DNA of 64,000 bases from Parasponia andersonii (lineage: Eukaryota; Streptophyta; Magnoliopsida; Rosales; Cannabaceae): contig JXTB01000143.1 of the NCBI GenBank assembly GCA_002914805.1, forward strand, positions 743,936 through 807,935, read 5' to 3'. The notes beneath the pieces were generated by a model. The model saw only the letters and a program-made list of their open reading frames with translations, was not told the DNA's origin and did not search any database. Position 1 is the first letter of the stretch. Each line of letters starts with the position of its first letter. A program made the position numbers and the translations under genes. This document shows positions 40,755 through 52,600 of the stretch, one piece after another.

Positions 40755-41989
40755 CTGGGTTTTCTATCTCTATAATTAAGAGAATAAATAAGAGCAGGAT
40801 CAGTTGTACATGAAGAAAATGTACGAGAAAAATAAAAACACTTGTCTTTTATTAATGCTAAATAACCCTCCAAGATAAATTTCTTATCTTCAGAATACTA
40901 ATATGGATGATTACAATAATTATCCTACTTAATTTAGGTGAAATGCTTAATTTATCCTCCTGGATTTTTTATAAATAAAAAAAAAATATCTCGTTGATTA
41001 GCAAATCAATACATCCCTCGTATATTTTATTTAAAAAAAAAAACACTACACCTCATAAAATTTGGTTAAAAAGAAGAAGGCACGTCTATTGTCACCCCTT
41101 AATATGTATGCTCTTCCTACACTTTTTTTTAATAAACTTTTTTGTTACGAAAAAGACACCGGAATGAAATTACTATTTTGTATTTAAATTGTTTCAAAAT
41201 AAATCTGTTTAGAAGGTCATTAAAAGGAAAAATAGAAAAACTTCTTTCTCGCTTTTCCTTAACACAATTCATCTTCAACTATAATTCTTGGTATATTTTA
41301 ACGGTCGGCTACCATTAAGGTTTTAGCATAAGATATTTTGGCCTCTTCAATTATATTCCCCAGCTGCAAAGAAGTGAGGCTATATATATATATATATATA
41401 TATAATCAATATCAGATTTTTAACTTCGAAATAGGTGAGATACACGACCTGCCAAATAAAAAAAAAGGTCTTAATTGATTTTTTTAATCAATTATATATT
41501 TTATTTTATATAGGCTGCCATTAACATATTATCCTCAAGCTAATGCGGATATACGATTGTATTGGCATGTGGTGAGTTGAGATGTATTTTATTGGCTGCC
41601 ATCATCTTGTCCACACAAATTCATCTGTTTAAAGGCAAAAAAAATTGGGTAAAAAGGGGTGGAAAGAATGAAAGAGGTGGAGAGTAGTAAAACGACAGTA
41701 ATGAGTGCAAGTATGAGCAGAGAAAAATGTGAGGGAATAGGGATGGGATTTCGGAAGAAAAGGAAGAAGATTAAATTAAGGGATAGGTTTGGGGGAAAAA
41801 AAAAGGGGTGTAGAGAGTAGTAATTAAAATTTAGAAATTAATTAAAGGTATGGTTTTAGAAGTAGGGTTGGGAGAGTAGACAGGTGGGTAGTAATAGACC
41901 TTTAAAAGAAAAAAAATGAAAAGACAAAGTATACAATATTACTCTTACACTAACCAGCTAGTAACTAAACAAAATGTGTACATATAAGG
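40755..41989. other. AT-rich spacer downstream of SCPL copy 1
   Basis: Contains AATAAA words near 40788 and 40830 fitting SCPL copy 1 poly-A signals and a (TA)n run at about 41381-41402. No gene recognised. Confidence 0.6.
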
Positions 41990-42775
41990 AAATTCTGGTA
42001 TAGGAGGGTTTTCTTTTCCCTAATCGGACGACTTATATATAAGATCCAATTTTAAAAAATTTTCTATAATATGCTCATTACCATACAGTAACATTATCCT
42101 ATATCTTTTCCATGTTTTTAGAATATGTTAAAAAAAATACTCATACAATCTGAAAAAAAAAAAAGAAAAACCCATGATATGCTCAAAAATAAATAAATAA
42201 ATAAAAATAAAGGCACGATTTTTACTCCCAAAAAAAAAAAAAAAGATCTGAAACTTAAAAACCAAGAGGAGAGACGAATAATTTCAGAAAAATACGAAGA
42301 ACGCTGAGGATACATGACGAGAAACATCGTATGAAGAATGATACAGAATGCATAAGAGAGAGAGTAAAAACCTGGGACAATGATTAAAAGATAAAGCATC
42401 ATAAGCAGACTTTGTTTTTTTTTTTTTTTTTGATTTTAGAGTGAACATTGTGCCTTTCTTCTTCTTTTCTTCTTATTCTCCCCCTCTCCCTACTTTTTCT
42501 TTTGAGTAGATTGTCTGTTTTTCTTTTCTTTCTTTTTGTCTGTTTTTCTTTTCTTTCTTTTTTGTCTGGGACCAAATCTCGTACTTTTTTTTGGTTAACA
42601 ATCCTAAAAACATGAGAAGGATATAGTTTAATATTATTATGTGGTAATGAGCATATTATAATAATTCTTTTTAAAATTGGATTTTTTATAAGCGGTCTGA
42701 TTATAGCAAAATATATATAAATAAGAGAGTTCTAGTATAGGATTTTGGCTCCTCCTATAATTTTAGTTACAAGTT
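41990..42775. mobile_element. Fold-back element with ~110-bp arms
   Basis: Left arm about 42025-42122 and right arm about 42603-42715 are inverted copies: both contain CCAATTTTAAAAA and TATAATATGCTCATTACCA, then a CATGTTTTTAG block. Outside the arms the same word appears in direct orientation, TTCTGGTATAGGA at about 41992 and TTCTAGTATAGGA at about 42730, which could be a target duplication of 9-13 bp as made by Mutator-type elements. The middle is pyrimidine-rich with a two-copy CTGTTTTTCTTTTCTTTCTT repeat. Non-coding. Confidence 0.6.
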
Positions 42776-42789
42776 TACCCATAATTATA

Positions 42790-44142
42790 ATTATTTAAAA
42801 GGATAAGATAATAATTAAATGTAGTATTATATATAGTTTTGAATGTACATAGTTCAAATACATTTAGAACTTTCTTTATTAAGCAACATATAAAAGGGAA
42901 AAAAAAATCCTGAAATTACTTTAATCATAGAAAGAAATTACTTTTTAATTCTTCAAAATTACCCAAAAAAAAAAGTAAAGCAAGACGAATAATAAGATGA
43001 TCGAAAAAGAAGAGTTTAAAGAGAAGGATCCAAAACAACATGTTGGATAAATATATAATACGATTACATAGCAAATTAAAGAGAACTAAAAAAAATAGAT
43101 CGTGGAGGAAAAAAAAAATCAATCCTATCCTGCTATGTATACTTTGATAAGAATCTATAGTTTATTTGTTTATTATTATATCATAATTGCTTATTTCCCC
43201 TTAAAAGACAATATAAGAAAAAAAAAATTGCAGTAGTTTATGTCTTTGTGCCATGGTGTGTTTATGATGTTTACAAAATTTTTGTAGTTTGCTTCCTTTC
43301 ATTTAACAAATATCTTGTTTGATTAAAAATAAAGTGTATTTGCAAATAGAATGCGTTTCCTTTATTTCTTTAATTACTAGCTCTAAAAGACTGTTAATCA
43401 TTGATATTTTATTATTTTTTTAAGTTTGATTCTTTTTACTTAAAATTAGATATTGAAAATGAAAAGAGTGAATACATAAAATTGGATATTTTTGGAATAT
43501 AAAAAATGTACAAAGCAAAAATATAATTATTTAAAATTTACTTTGTGATATACAAAGAAATTGAATGTACATAGTCTAAACAATGATAAATTTAGAAATT
43601 CCGAAATAAATATATCACGTGACCGTAGAAAAGGTAAGGAAGCGTAAATACTATAAAGCCCTAATAATCTATAATGGGAACATATCAATTGCAACTCAAA
43701 AAAATTCTTCTGCGTTGATTAAAAATAAATAAATAAGGACAGAAAAGGGGGAAAATTAAAAAAGACACAAAGTGCTGAAGCAGACAACTCACGCTTATTA
43801 TATAGTAATAGATATAAACGTTAAACAAATGTATATGGTGGAACAAACAAATTAAGAAAAAGGAACAAACAAATTAAGAAAAAGAAAATTAGTGAATTAC
43901 TTGTATTTGAAGAAAGCATCTTTATTTTTGGTCCTTCTTTTATTATTAAAAAAAATCATATATAATTTTGACTCAAATAATGGAAGGGTTGAATTTGTAT
44001 CGATTTCACTGTCAATCTTTTTGAATCTAAGTTTATACTATTGTATATCTTCTAGACAGACTTCGATTACGCCTTAGACATAAATAATAGTATCATGTAT
44101 CATGTATCATGTTGTGCTTATTTCGTGATTCTCGTTATTCGG
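42790..44142. other. AT-rich spacer, nothing recognised
   Basis: No gene. A two-copy ~24-bp repeat (ACAAACAAATTAAGAAAAAG) lies near 43845-43885 and three ATCATGT units near 44092-44111. Confidence 0.6.
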
Positions 44143-44147
44143 CTGAT

Positions 44148-44516
44148 CGTTGGATTTAAAAACGATTTTCATATAAGAAGATTGGCAAGAAACATTCAAA
44201 AATTTTCTTACAACAATTGACTATATGAGTATATAATATTAATTCATAGTAAATAAGAATATACAAAGAGAATAGATCTAATATCTCTTGTAGCCTATCA
44301 ACGGATCCTAGATTTACTATCTTCTCAACCACAATCTTCCAATCCAAGTTTTAAGCACAACTAGATGAACGTATGGACATTACGTACAATCTCTTAAACT
44401 CATACTTTAGATCCTTATAATTTTCTCAACACATGAGATTGCAAAGGTTTGTTTTACATAGAATATAAAGACTCTCTTCTTTTTCTTTCTAGTTTATAGA
44501 GGCTGTGTAGAATATT

Positions 44517-44564
<48 letters not shown>

Positions 44565-44696
44565 CTATTTAATAAATTAATTAATTAATCATATTAATTA
44601 ATTTATATATATATAAAACGTTTTGAAGAAAACGTTGGTTCTCTTTTTTTTTTTTATTTTATAAACGTAAACTAATATATCTTTTTAATCTAATTA

Positions 44697-44727
<31 letters not shown>

Positions 44728-45939
44728 AACTAGCAGATAATTCACTCTTTCAAAGAAGAGTGTTTCACTTTCAGTCAGTTTCTCAATTTTTATTTATCTA
44801 ATTATCTGACAATTAGATATTTTTAAATTTAAAATTTAAAAAAATTAGAAAACTTATCTCTCCATAAATTTAAATTAATTAATAACAATTATTAATTACA
44901 TATAGATAAACTATTTATCTAGACAAAGTATGCAGTAACAGAAATAATGTAATATCCAGTACAGTGTTTGTAAGAGGTGGAATAGGGGAGTTATGGACTT
45001 GTAATTCAAGCACCAATAAATTATGATAATTAATTAAACTCTTTAATTAATTTGTCTAATTTATTAATTCTAGTATTACTCCACTAAAAATCCGGAATTG
45101 CACTCTTGAAATTACAGAATTAATTTACTCAGAAAACATTGAGCAGCTCATCGATTTAATCATTATATGTAGTTCAATCCTCCATAGACAATTCATAATT
45201 AGAGCTAGGTCATGTTCCGTTTACCTCTCCAATTACATCTTTATCCTTGTGTACCATTGATTCTCTAATGAACAATTAATTTATAAATCTATTATAAATT
45301 GAGTACTCAAATTGTTCAAGTCCTGAATCAATACACAAGGAAATCATCTTTCTAGCTTCTTAATGGAATGAATGGATTCCAGCTACTCATCTCATCATAC
45401 TCCCAATATACAAATATTTCGGTCTGATTAAAAAACAAACATCTAACAAGTATGTTAAAGAATATAATGTTATAAATAGGAGTCTATAACTACTCAGGAT
45501 TAAGATTGATCTATATATGATCATCTAGTGACATTATTTGAACTCTCAATAGTTAACAGAATTTATGTGAGATTCAAATCATGTCTAGTCCAATACTATA
45601 TTATTGAATTATATAAAGTACTTCTATTGTGATGTCAATACACCAATGATCTGGATAAGATTATTACATTCTCAGTGTTAATGGACCGTACTAATAATAT
45701 TTAATTAAAGATTCTAAATTTTAATTAATTATTACGGACTATATTTAGTTTATTATTCATAAATTTAATCATCATGTATATAACACTTATATACTAAATT
45801 TATAGTTACATAAATAAATAATAAATTTTCTGATATTTAATGACATACCAATTATGCACAAATTCAAATAGAAAAAAAATCATTTTATTAATTCAATAAA
45901 CGTCCAAAATATACCTACGTTTGGGCATAAACCCTGACA
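44148..45939 (-). mobile_element. Solo LTR (~1.8 kb), copia-like
   Basis: On the minus strand it starts TGTCAGGGTTTATGCCCAAA (complement of about 45920-45939) and ends near AAATCCAA at 44148-44160. The five bases CTGAT flank it on both sides (44143-44147 and 45940-45944), a proper retroviral-type target duplication. Nothing coding lies inside, so it is an LTR left after recombination removed the rest. Two (TA)n runs (about 44522-44561, 44698-44721) sit within it. Family assigned from end sequence only. Confidence 0.7.
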
Positions 45940-45944
45940 CTGAT

Positions 45945-47189
45945 GACTTCAAAGTCGGAACGATACAAACCTTTAACATTATTTAATACAAGAATGAGAA
46001 TGAGCTTTTTGCCACACTTCAACATTCAAAATTGGGACGTTGACGGGTTGACTTGCACAATAATATAGCATGATTTTCACTATCAGATGCTAAAAGTTGA
46101 ATTCACCATAAATGCCCCACAACAACATAAAGAAATTAGTACGAATAATAGTGATAATATATATTTACATATTGCTCAGAGATTATATTATCACCACTTA
46201 CTACCTCCAAAAAAAAAAAAAAAAAAAACAAACCCACTTACAATTCGACATGTAGTCCTGAAGTAGACACTCAAGATATATAGGACTTATCTATCTTATA
46301 TATAAGTATATACCATTGCAAAAGAAGTGAGCCCATTTTACTTTTTTTTTTCTTTTCTTTTTCAAAAGTGGGTTTTTTTTTTTCCCTTTAAATTTTCAAC
46401 AACTTTCCTTGTTCTTCTTCTAGATTAGAATTACCAAGGAATCAAACCGACTTGTCATATATACTAATATGGTTTTGGGGCTTTGGATCTTATTGTCCAT
46501 GGCCACGAGTACCAGCTCGTACGCAGTGACCAACCAAAAGTAAATATGTTATATAGGATGGATTGTTGTCTTAACTTTTAGGTTAGGTACAACGGCAAAC
46601 AAAACCAAGTGCAAGAACAACATGATACCTCTTTCTCGTCAACTCCCCCAACCAACAATTCAACAAAATCAAGTTTTTCTTTTTAATATTTATTGTCATG
46701 ACTAAGGTCTAAGACTCTAAGGGAAGCAACTGGGCAGGGCCTGCAGCACTCGTTGGAGTCTACGCCCCTGTCATTTTCCGTTGATTCAACTTACCATTTT
46801 TTTTCAATGTCACAACGTTATTTCCTATTTCTCCTCAAAATCGGGGAAAAACATGTCACACTACGTTTTATGTAACGACCAGAAAAGAAACACTAATAAT
46901 AATAGACAAATAAAGCAGACTTTTTAAAAAAAAAAAAATTAAACTTTTAATGTCTAGGACTCCAGATGAATTTCTGTCGATATATTCTTATATCAATAGG
47001 TCTTAGAGGGTACCCCGCCTGTTACTTTAACCGGCAGGTACCCACCAGTAAATGGGGCGATTATTGGGATGTTAATAATCGGGTGTGAGGCAAATCCCAA
47101 GTAGATTCCTCTGCCGGAGTTGAGGTTGGAGATTGGTGCCATGCCCCGAACCCACCTAGATATACTCATCTATATAATATATTCTAAAT
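45945..47189. other. AT-rich spacer with a short GC-richer island
   Basis: No gene recognised. About 46985-47150 is less AT-rich (TACCCGCCTGTTACTTTAAC and a Met-Pro-like box near 47150), of unknown origin. Otherwise poly-A and AT-rich sequence. Confidence 0.5.
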
Positions 47190-47451
47190 AGGTCGCCGTA
47201 TGTTTTTTTTTTTTTTTTTTTTAACCTATGTGTAAGTAATTTTTTTTGAACTCTTGGATCATCATCATCATCTAATAGTGATCCAACGGTTATGATCTAA
47301 TAGCTATAATAAAATGCACTAAAAGACGTAAATAATTAATATTATTTCTCTCTCTTACTTTTTAATATAAAAAAAATGTGCAAGAAAAATTTTTATTGAT
47401 CAAAATGATACCTATGTATAAGTTAAAAAAAATACCTACTGAATTGGTGCG
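47190..47451 (+). mobile_element. (TA)n-associated MITE, copy 5
   Basis: Starts AGGTCGCCGTATGTTTTTTT, holds the GATCATCATCATCATCTAAT block and TCTCTCTTACTTTTTAATAT, and ends TACTGAATTGGTGCGC, next to a (TA)n run at about 47461-47505. The left end is the most diverged of the set. Non-coding. Confidence 0.65.
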
Positions 47452-47457
47452 CTTCTA

Positions 47458-47460
<3 letters not shown>

Positions 47461-47508
<48 letters not shown>

Positions 47509-47667
47509 CTAATATAATAAGTATTTTTTTAGTTGCATATTGGAACTTATTCTAATATGATTAATTATAACTATTAGATTGAAATCTAAATATCAAAATT
47601 GATTTCTGAATTGATAAAGAATAAAAAAATCTCTACTATTCTCATTCTCTACATATAATATAATTTG

Positions 47668-47711
<44 letters not shown>
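47461..47711. repeat. Two long (TA)n tracts
   Basis: Near-pure TA runs at about 47461-47505 and 47675-47711, separated by AT-rich single-copy-looking DNA. Confidence 0.9.
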
Positions 47712-47716
<5 letters not shown>

Positions 47717-47784
47717 CAAAAATTACACTTATATGATTTTTTTTCTTTTGGGATTTAGACGGGTGATGGGGTAGGTATGGATAC

Positions 47785-48317
47785 GGGTGTTCAAAATCTG
47801 CACGATCCAATCCAATCCAATCTGCAAAGTGTGGATATCCGCACTTGTGCAGATTGGATTGGATCCAAAAATTAAAATCCGCACTTCTGCGGATCGGATA
47901 TTTTTTTTTACCTTGAAAGGTAACCGATCCAATCCAATCTGCACATAATATATAGATTTTTAAATAAAATTTATATTATTTAATATTTTGGGTTTAAATT
48001 AAGTTTAATTTTAGATTTTAATAGATTGTATTTAATTTATATACATTTATATGATTAATAATCGGCTAAATTTGTAAAAAATACTCAAATTTGTGCTAAA
48101 ATTAAATAATCTAAGATAAAAAATGACATGAAGCTCAATTTTAAAAGTTTATTTATCAAGTCCAACTAACCGATCTAATCCACATATTTGCAGATTGGAT
48201 TGAATTGGTTTAAACGTTTTATGTGAATTGGATTAGATAAAAAATCTAAAATCCGCACCTAATACGAATCGGATATAAATATATTAAAATAGTGCGGATT
48301 GGATTGGACGAATACCC
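47785..48317 (+). mobile_element. hAT-like MITE with AATCC arrays, copy 2
   Basis: Terminal inverted repeat: left GGGTGTTCAAAATCTGC then arrays of ATCCAATCC; right GGATTGGATTGGACGAATACCC, whose complement begins GGGTATTCGTCC. Inside are GGATATCCGCAC, CTTCTGCGGATCGGATA and GGTAACCGATCC blocks that repeat in inverted order near 48185-48270. About 530 bp, AT-rich centre, non-coding. hAT-like by its ends; an 8-bp target duplication was not found. Confidence 0.65.
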
Positions 48318-48329
48318 TTATATCTTAAG

Positions 48330-49480
48330 CGTGCTCGCGGGCCAACTTAATCAAGAGTGCGGACCAGCTTAAACAAGAGTAGGGCTGGGGCTAGGGGTTG
48401 TTTATGCCTTCCTTGTCCCCCTCCCAGCCCATTTACATTTTTCGTGGAATTTACTCTTATTTTTAGTAAAGTCTTTGCAAAATTGAATAATTATTGTGAT
48501 AATGTTCGGAATATTGAATATAATGCCAATAATTTTGGGCAAGCTTCTTGGTGTAAAAAATGACTATCGCTAGTAATAATACATTTTCTCAAATACTAAA
48601 GTTTTTATTTTTCCTAATAAGCTTCCTACCCCTATCACTAAGTTTATAACAAGAACATAATTTTTTAACCATACTCATAAAAAATTTCCTAATATAAATT
48701 GATTGTAATTTTGGTAATATTGTAAAGATTTTCCCAGATATGAAATATTTTCTAATATAAAATTTGCACAATATCAGAAAGCTTTCCAAACATGAATTAC
48801 AGAGCATGTACTAATCTGTAATGTAGAGTAAAGAGAATTAGGAGAATTAGGGAATAGACGTATTCCATTTTTATGTGCTTACATATTAATTAAAAAATAA
48901 AAATATGTGAAGAAGAATCTTAGCATTTTTTACTCATTGTTAAAAATATGTGAAGAAGAATCTTAGCATTTTCTACTCATTGTTTTGTTCTTTTCCAATT
49001 CATTTCTTTTACAATTTATTTGTTTACAGATTAGGAAATATAACCTTAATTTAAATGTAGCATAAATTTTATCAGTAAGTATTATAAAGGCTTTGTTTGG
49101 AAACTAATAAAAAAAGAAAAAAAATTCCCTATAGAGTGAAAAGGCCGATAAGATACTCTTTCTACTGCGTTGTACATAAAACTCATGATTGGAGATGATT
49201 GGACAAAGCACTAAGCACGAGGACATCATATGGTCCTCTCTCACTTTGATCCCTTGTTTTTGTTCTGTTTAAGATGAATCTTTTTCCCTCCCATTTTTTC
49301 TTTTTCAATACCTTTTCATGCCAACTGTTTTCTTCCTTTTCTGACTTGAAGAACTGAACTTTTTCTGCCTTCTCTGCTCCAATTTGTTTTTAACTTTTTT
49401 CTTTTTTCTTTCTGTTTTTGTCTACATATAGCTGCCTTCTGCTTTTGTTCTTTCCTTTCATTGTTAATCACCTTCCCCAG
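48330..49480. other. Spacer upstream of SCPL copy 2
   Basis: No gene recognised. A two-copy 43-bp tandem repeat lies at about 48897-48982 (AAAATATGTGAAGAAGAATC in each). Confidence 0.6.
48897..48982. repeat. Two-copy tandem repeat, 43-bp unit
   Basis: Two adjacent copies beginning AAAATATGTGAAGAAGAATC and ending CTACTCATTG or TTACTCATTG, differing at about one base, hence recent. Confidence 0.85.
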
Positions 49481-49490
49481 TATAATATCC

Positions 49491-49514
49491 TCTCTCTCTC
49501 TCTCTCTCTCTCTC
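49491..49514 (+). repeat. (TC)n tract in SCPL copy 2 core promoter
   Basis: A pure TC dinucleotide run about 100 bases before the SCPL copy 2 start codon. Pyrimidine patches of this kind are frequent in plant core promoters. Confidence 0.9.
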
Positions 49515-49546
49515 CAAATTTGCATATACACGAGCCTTGGGACCTC

Positions 49547-49554
49547 TATATATA
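49547..49554 (+). promoter_or_regulatory. TATA box of SCPL copy 2
   Basis: TATATATA within CCTCTATATATACTAG, 56 bases before the ATG at 49610. That spacing predicts a transcription start near 49580 and a short leader of about 30 bases. SCPL copy 1 shows no equally clear box. Confidence 0.55.
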
Positions 49555-49609
49555 CTAGTTCAAAACACTAACCTGTTTCATCATTTTCTTCTTTGCTCAA
49601 CTGCATGCC

Positions 49610-52600
49610 ATGGCACAAAACTTCTTCTTTATCTTCATATTATCTCTTTGTATTCTTTTCTCTTCAGAAGCTGCTCCTCTAGGCTCTCTGGTCACAAAAC
49701 TTCCTGGCTTTAATGGCACTTTTCCATCCAAACAGTACTCAGGGTAATTTTTTTCTTTTGTCTTTTTCATATACATATACTTGGTTCCATGTATAACTAT
49801 ATATAAATGTACATATATGTTTATAACAATATATATATATATATGTATATAAGAGTTTTTGGTATGTGGGATTTGCAGATACATAAACATAGATAGAAAT
49901 CCTGGTGGGAAGAATCTCTTCTATTACTTTGTGGTTTCAGAGAGGAACCCAAAAAGTGATCCAGTCGTTTTGTGGCTAAACGGAGGACCTGGTTGCTCTA
50001 GCTTCGATGGTTTTGTCTATGAACATGGTACGGTAGTTTTGTTAGAGTTATAAGCCTTATTGGTATCTGAACCATTAATCTTTATCTATTCTTTTTCTGC
50101 TTTTTCTGCCTTTTCTGCCTAATGTCTAGATATAATGTACTTGTATGTTGCACTGTCTACAACACGCTATCTGTTATACTTTCTAAAGACACTTTATGTG
50201 TTATCATCATCTAAATGGTCTTATTTTATTAGTATGGGGCTTGTCAAATTCAATTATTAGAGTCATTGGGTCAAGAGGTTGTTAAAAAGGAAGCGAAAAG
50301 AAGTTCCATTCAGATTTGAACTTTTCTTTTCTTTTTTATTTTTTTCCCAACCATGTGTACAATTTTCATTCTTTTACTAATTTCATAGAAAAGGTACTGT
50401 CTTTATTATTATTATTTTTTCATTTGTTTTATGCCTACCAAACAAATGCTGTTTTTTCGCATTCATTTTTCATATTTGTGTCTGCTCTCTTTCTGATTGG
50501 CATAGTAAGAATAAAAAATTGTCTGTATTTGTGTAAAGTGTGACTGGAAATGATGCTCCACTTTTAATATTATCTATTAGACTCATCTGGATTAATACCA
50601 CCCTCATCTTGTATGTGTGCCACATCATGCCACATCATTTGATTTATGCTTTTTTTTGTCTTGTGGAATGTGATACACTGAAAAAGTACATTAGAAAAGT
50701 ATTAGGAAATAAGTTTATAAGATTGATCTCAATGATTATGCAATGGCAATTATTGTAGAATAATAGTAGCTATTATTTGCTCGTGTTACATGCCTTTTAT
50801 GGTTCTAGTACTAGCATTCTTAATTACCTTGGAGTAAGATATGGTTTCATTAGTTTACAATAATCAATGCAGGACCATTCAATTTTGAAGAAGGGAAGCC
50901 AAAAGGAAGCCTGCCCAAGTTGCATCTTAATGCATACAGTTGGTCCAAGGTCAAAATTAACAAACATTCTTTCATGGCAATTCCTTTTCAAATTTTTTTT
51001 TTGAAGTATTATATATTTACAACACAATCCAATTTTTTCAGGTTTCAAATATAATATATTTGGATTCTCCTGCTGGTGTTGGCTTTTCTTATTCCAAAGA
51101 TCCAACCAAATACATAACCGGAGATCTTCAAACTGCTTCTGATACACACTCTTTCCTCCTCAAGGTAGTAACTTAATTAGAAGGACTAATTAAAATTATA
51201 AACAATATATAACTAATATACTAATGCATCTTTATCTACTGCTTTTGCTATCAGTGGTTTAAGCAATTCCCAGAGTTCCAAACAAACCCATTTTACATTT
51301 CTGGGGAGTCTTTTGCCGGAATTTATGTACCCACTCTTGCTTCTCAAGTTGCTAGAGGTATTAATTAATACTTTTAGTCTATGTCTATATAGTATGAATT
51401 TAGTTTGAGGGTATTAATTTTCAGTTGTGTTTTTTCCTATATAGGAATCAAAAATGGAGACAAACCAGTCATCAATCTTAAGGTACATTACTCTAAATGG
51501 GAAAAATCCCATTAATAAAAATATGAGCTATTAATTAAACTGATTAATGGTGAGTAGGGCTACATAGTGGGAAATGGAGTAACGGACCCAAATTTTGATG
51601 GCAATGCTCTTGTCCCATTTGCTCATGGTATGGCCCTCATCTCAGATGACATCTATGAGGTAGGAAAAATTTTGCTTTATTTCTATTTCTTATTTTTGTC
51701 ACATGGGAAATTGAAATTTCATTGTATTGCGTTTTAAATTTACATGCTTCAACATAATATAGGACTTAGTTTGGTTCAAAATATGGTTTCTGGGCAATTT
51801 TAATTGATTACTAGTAATCTTGCAGGAAGTCAGAGCTGCTTGTAAAGGAAACTACTATCTTAACTCCGAAGATGGGTCATGCGGCCAGAAACTTCTACTA
51901 GTAAGAGCGGTACGTACATACATCGTAATTTTACCGTGTAACAAAACTCACATGGCGTCTCGGTGTGACACTCTAGCGCCTTGGCCTACATATATGTATA
52001 TAATGGTCTTACATACAAGATGAGTCTTATCTTTCATATTATATAATGTGGTTTGTAAAATAGGCTCTTGCGGGACTAAACGTATACGACATCTTGGAGC
52101 CATGCTACCATATCCCAGGAACAGCTCAACAAAATGCCAAAGGGAACTCAAGCTTACCGCAAAGCTTCCAACAGCTGGGGAGGACTGAAAAGACACTTTC
52201 AGTCAGAAAAAGGATCTTTGGACGTGCTTGGCCTTTCGAGGCACCCGTAAGAGATGGCATTGTCACGTTGTGGCCTCAAATTGCTGCTGCTGCTGGTTCA
52301 AAAAATTATGTTCCCTGTTTTGTAAGTTTACTAACTTCAAGTTTATTAGTTACTATCTAATCTTTACATTAAGTTTTTGGGCTCTACTTCTCTCTCTTTC
52401 TCTCTCTATCTTCACATGCATGGCTACTTCCTACTTGACTAGGCTTGTATTTTGTATGGTACTTACTATTTTCCAAATGGGGTCTCTCAGACAGGCAGGA
52501 ACTTTCTCATGCCACCCTTGATTATCTGATAAACTCTTCTATTCTCCTAAACCACTATGAGTTTGTCTGATCTGAAGTTCTTTTTCTTTTGGAATGTTGG

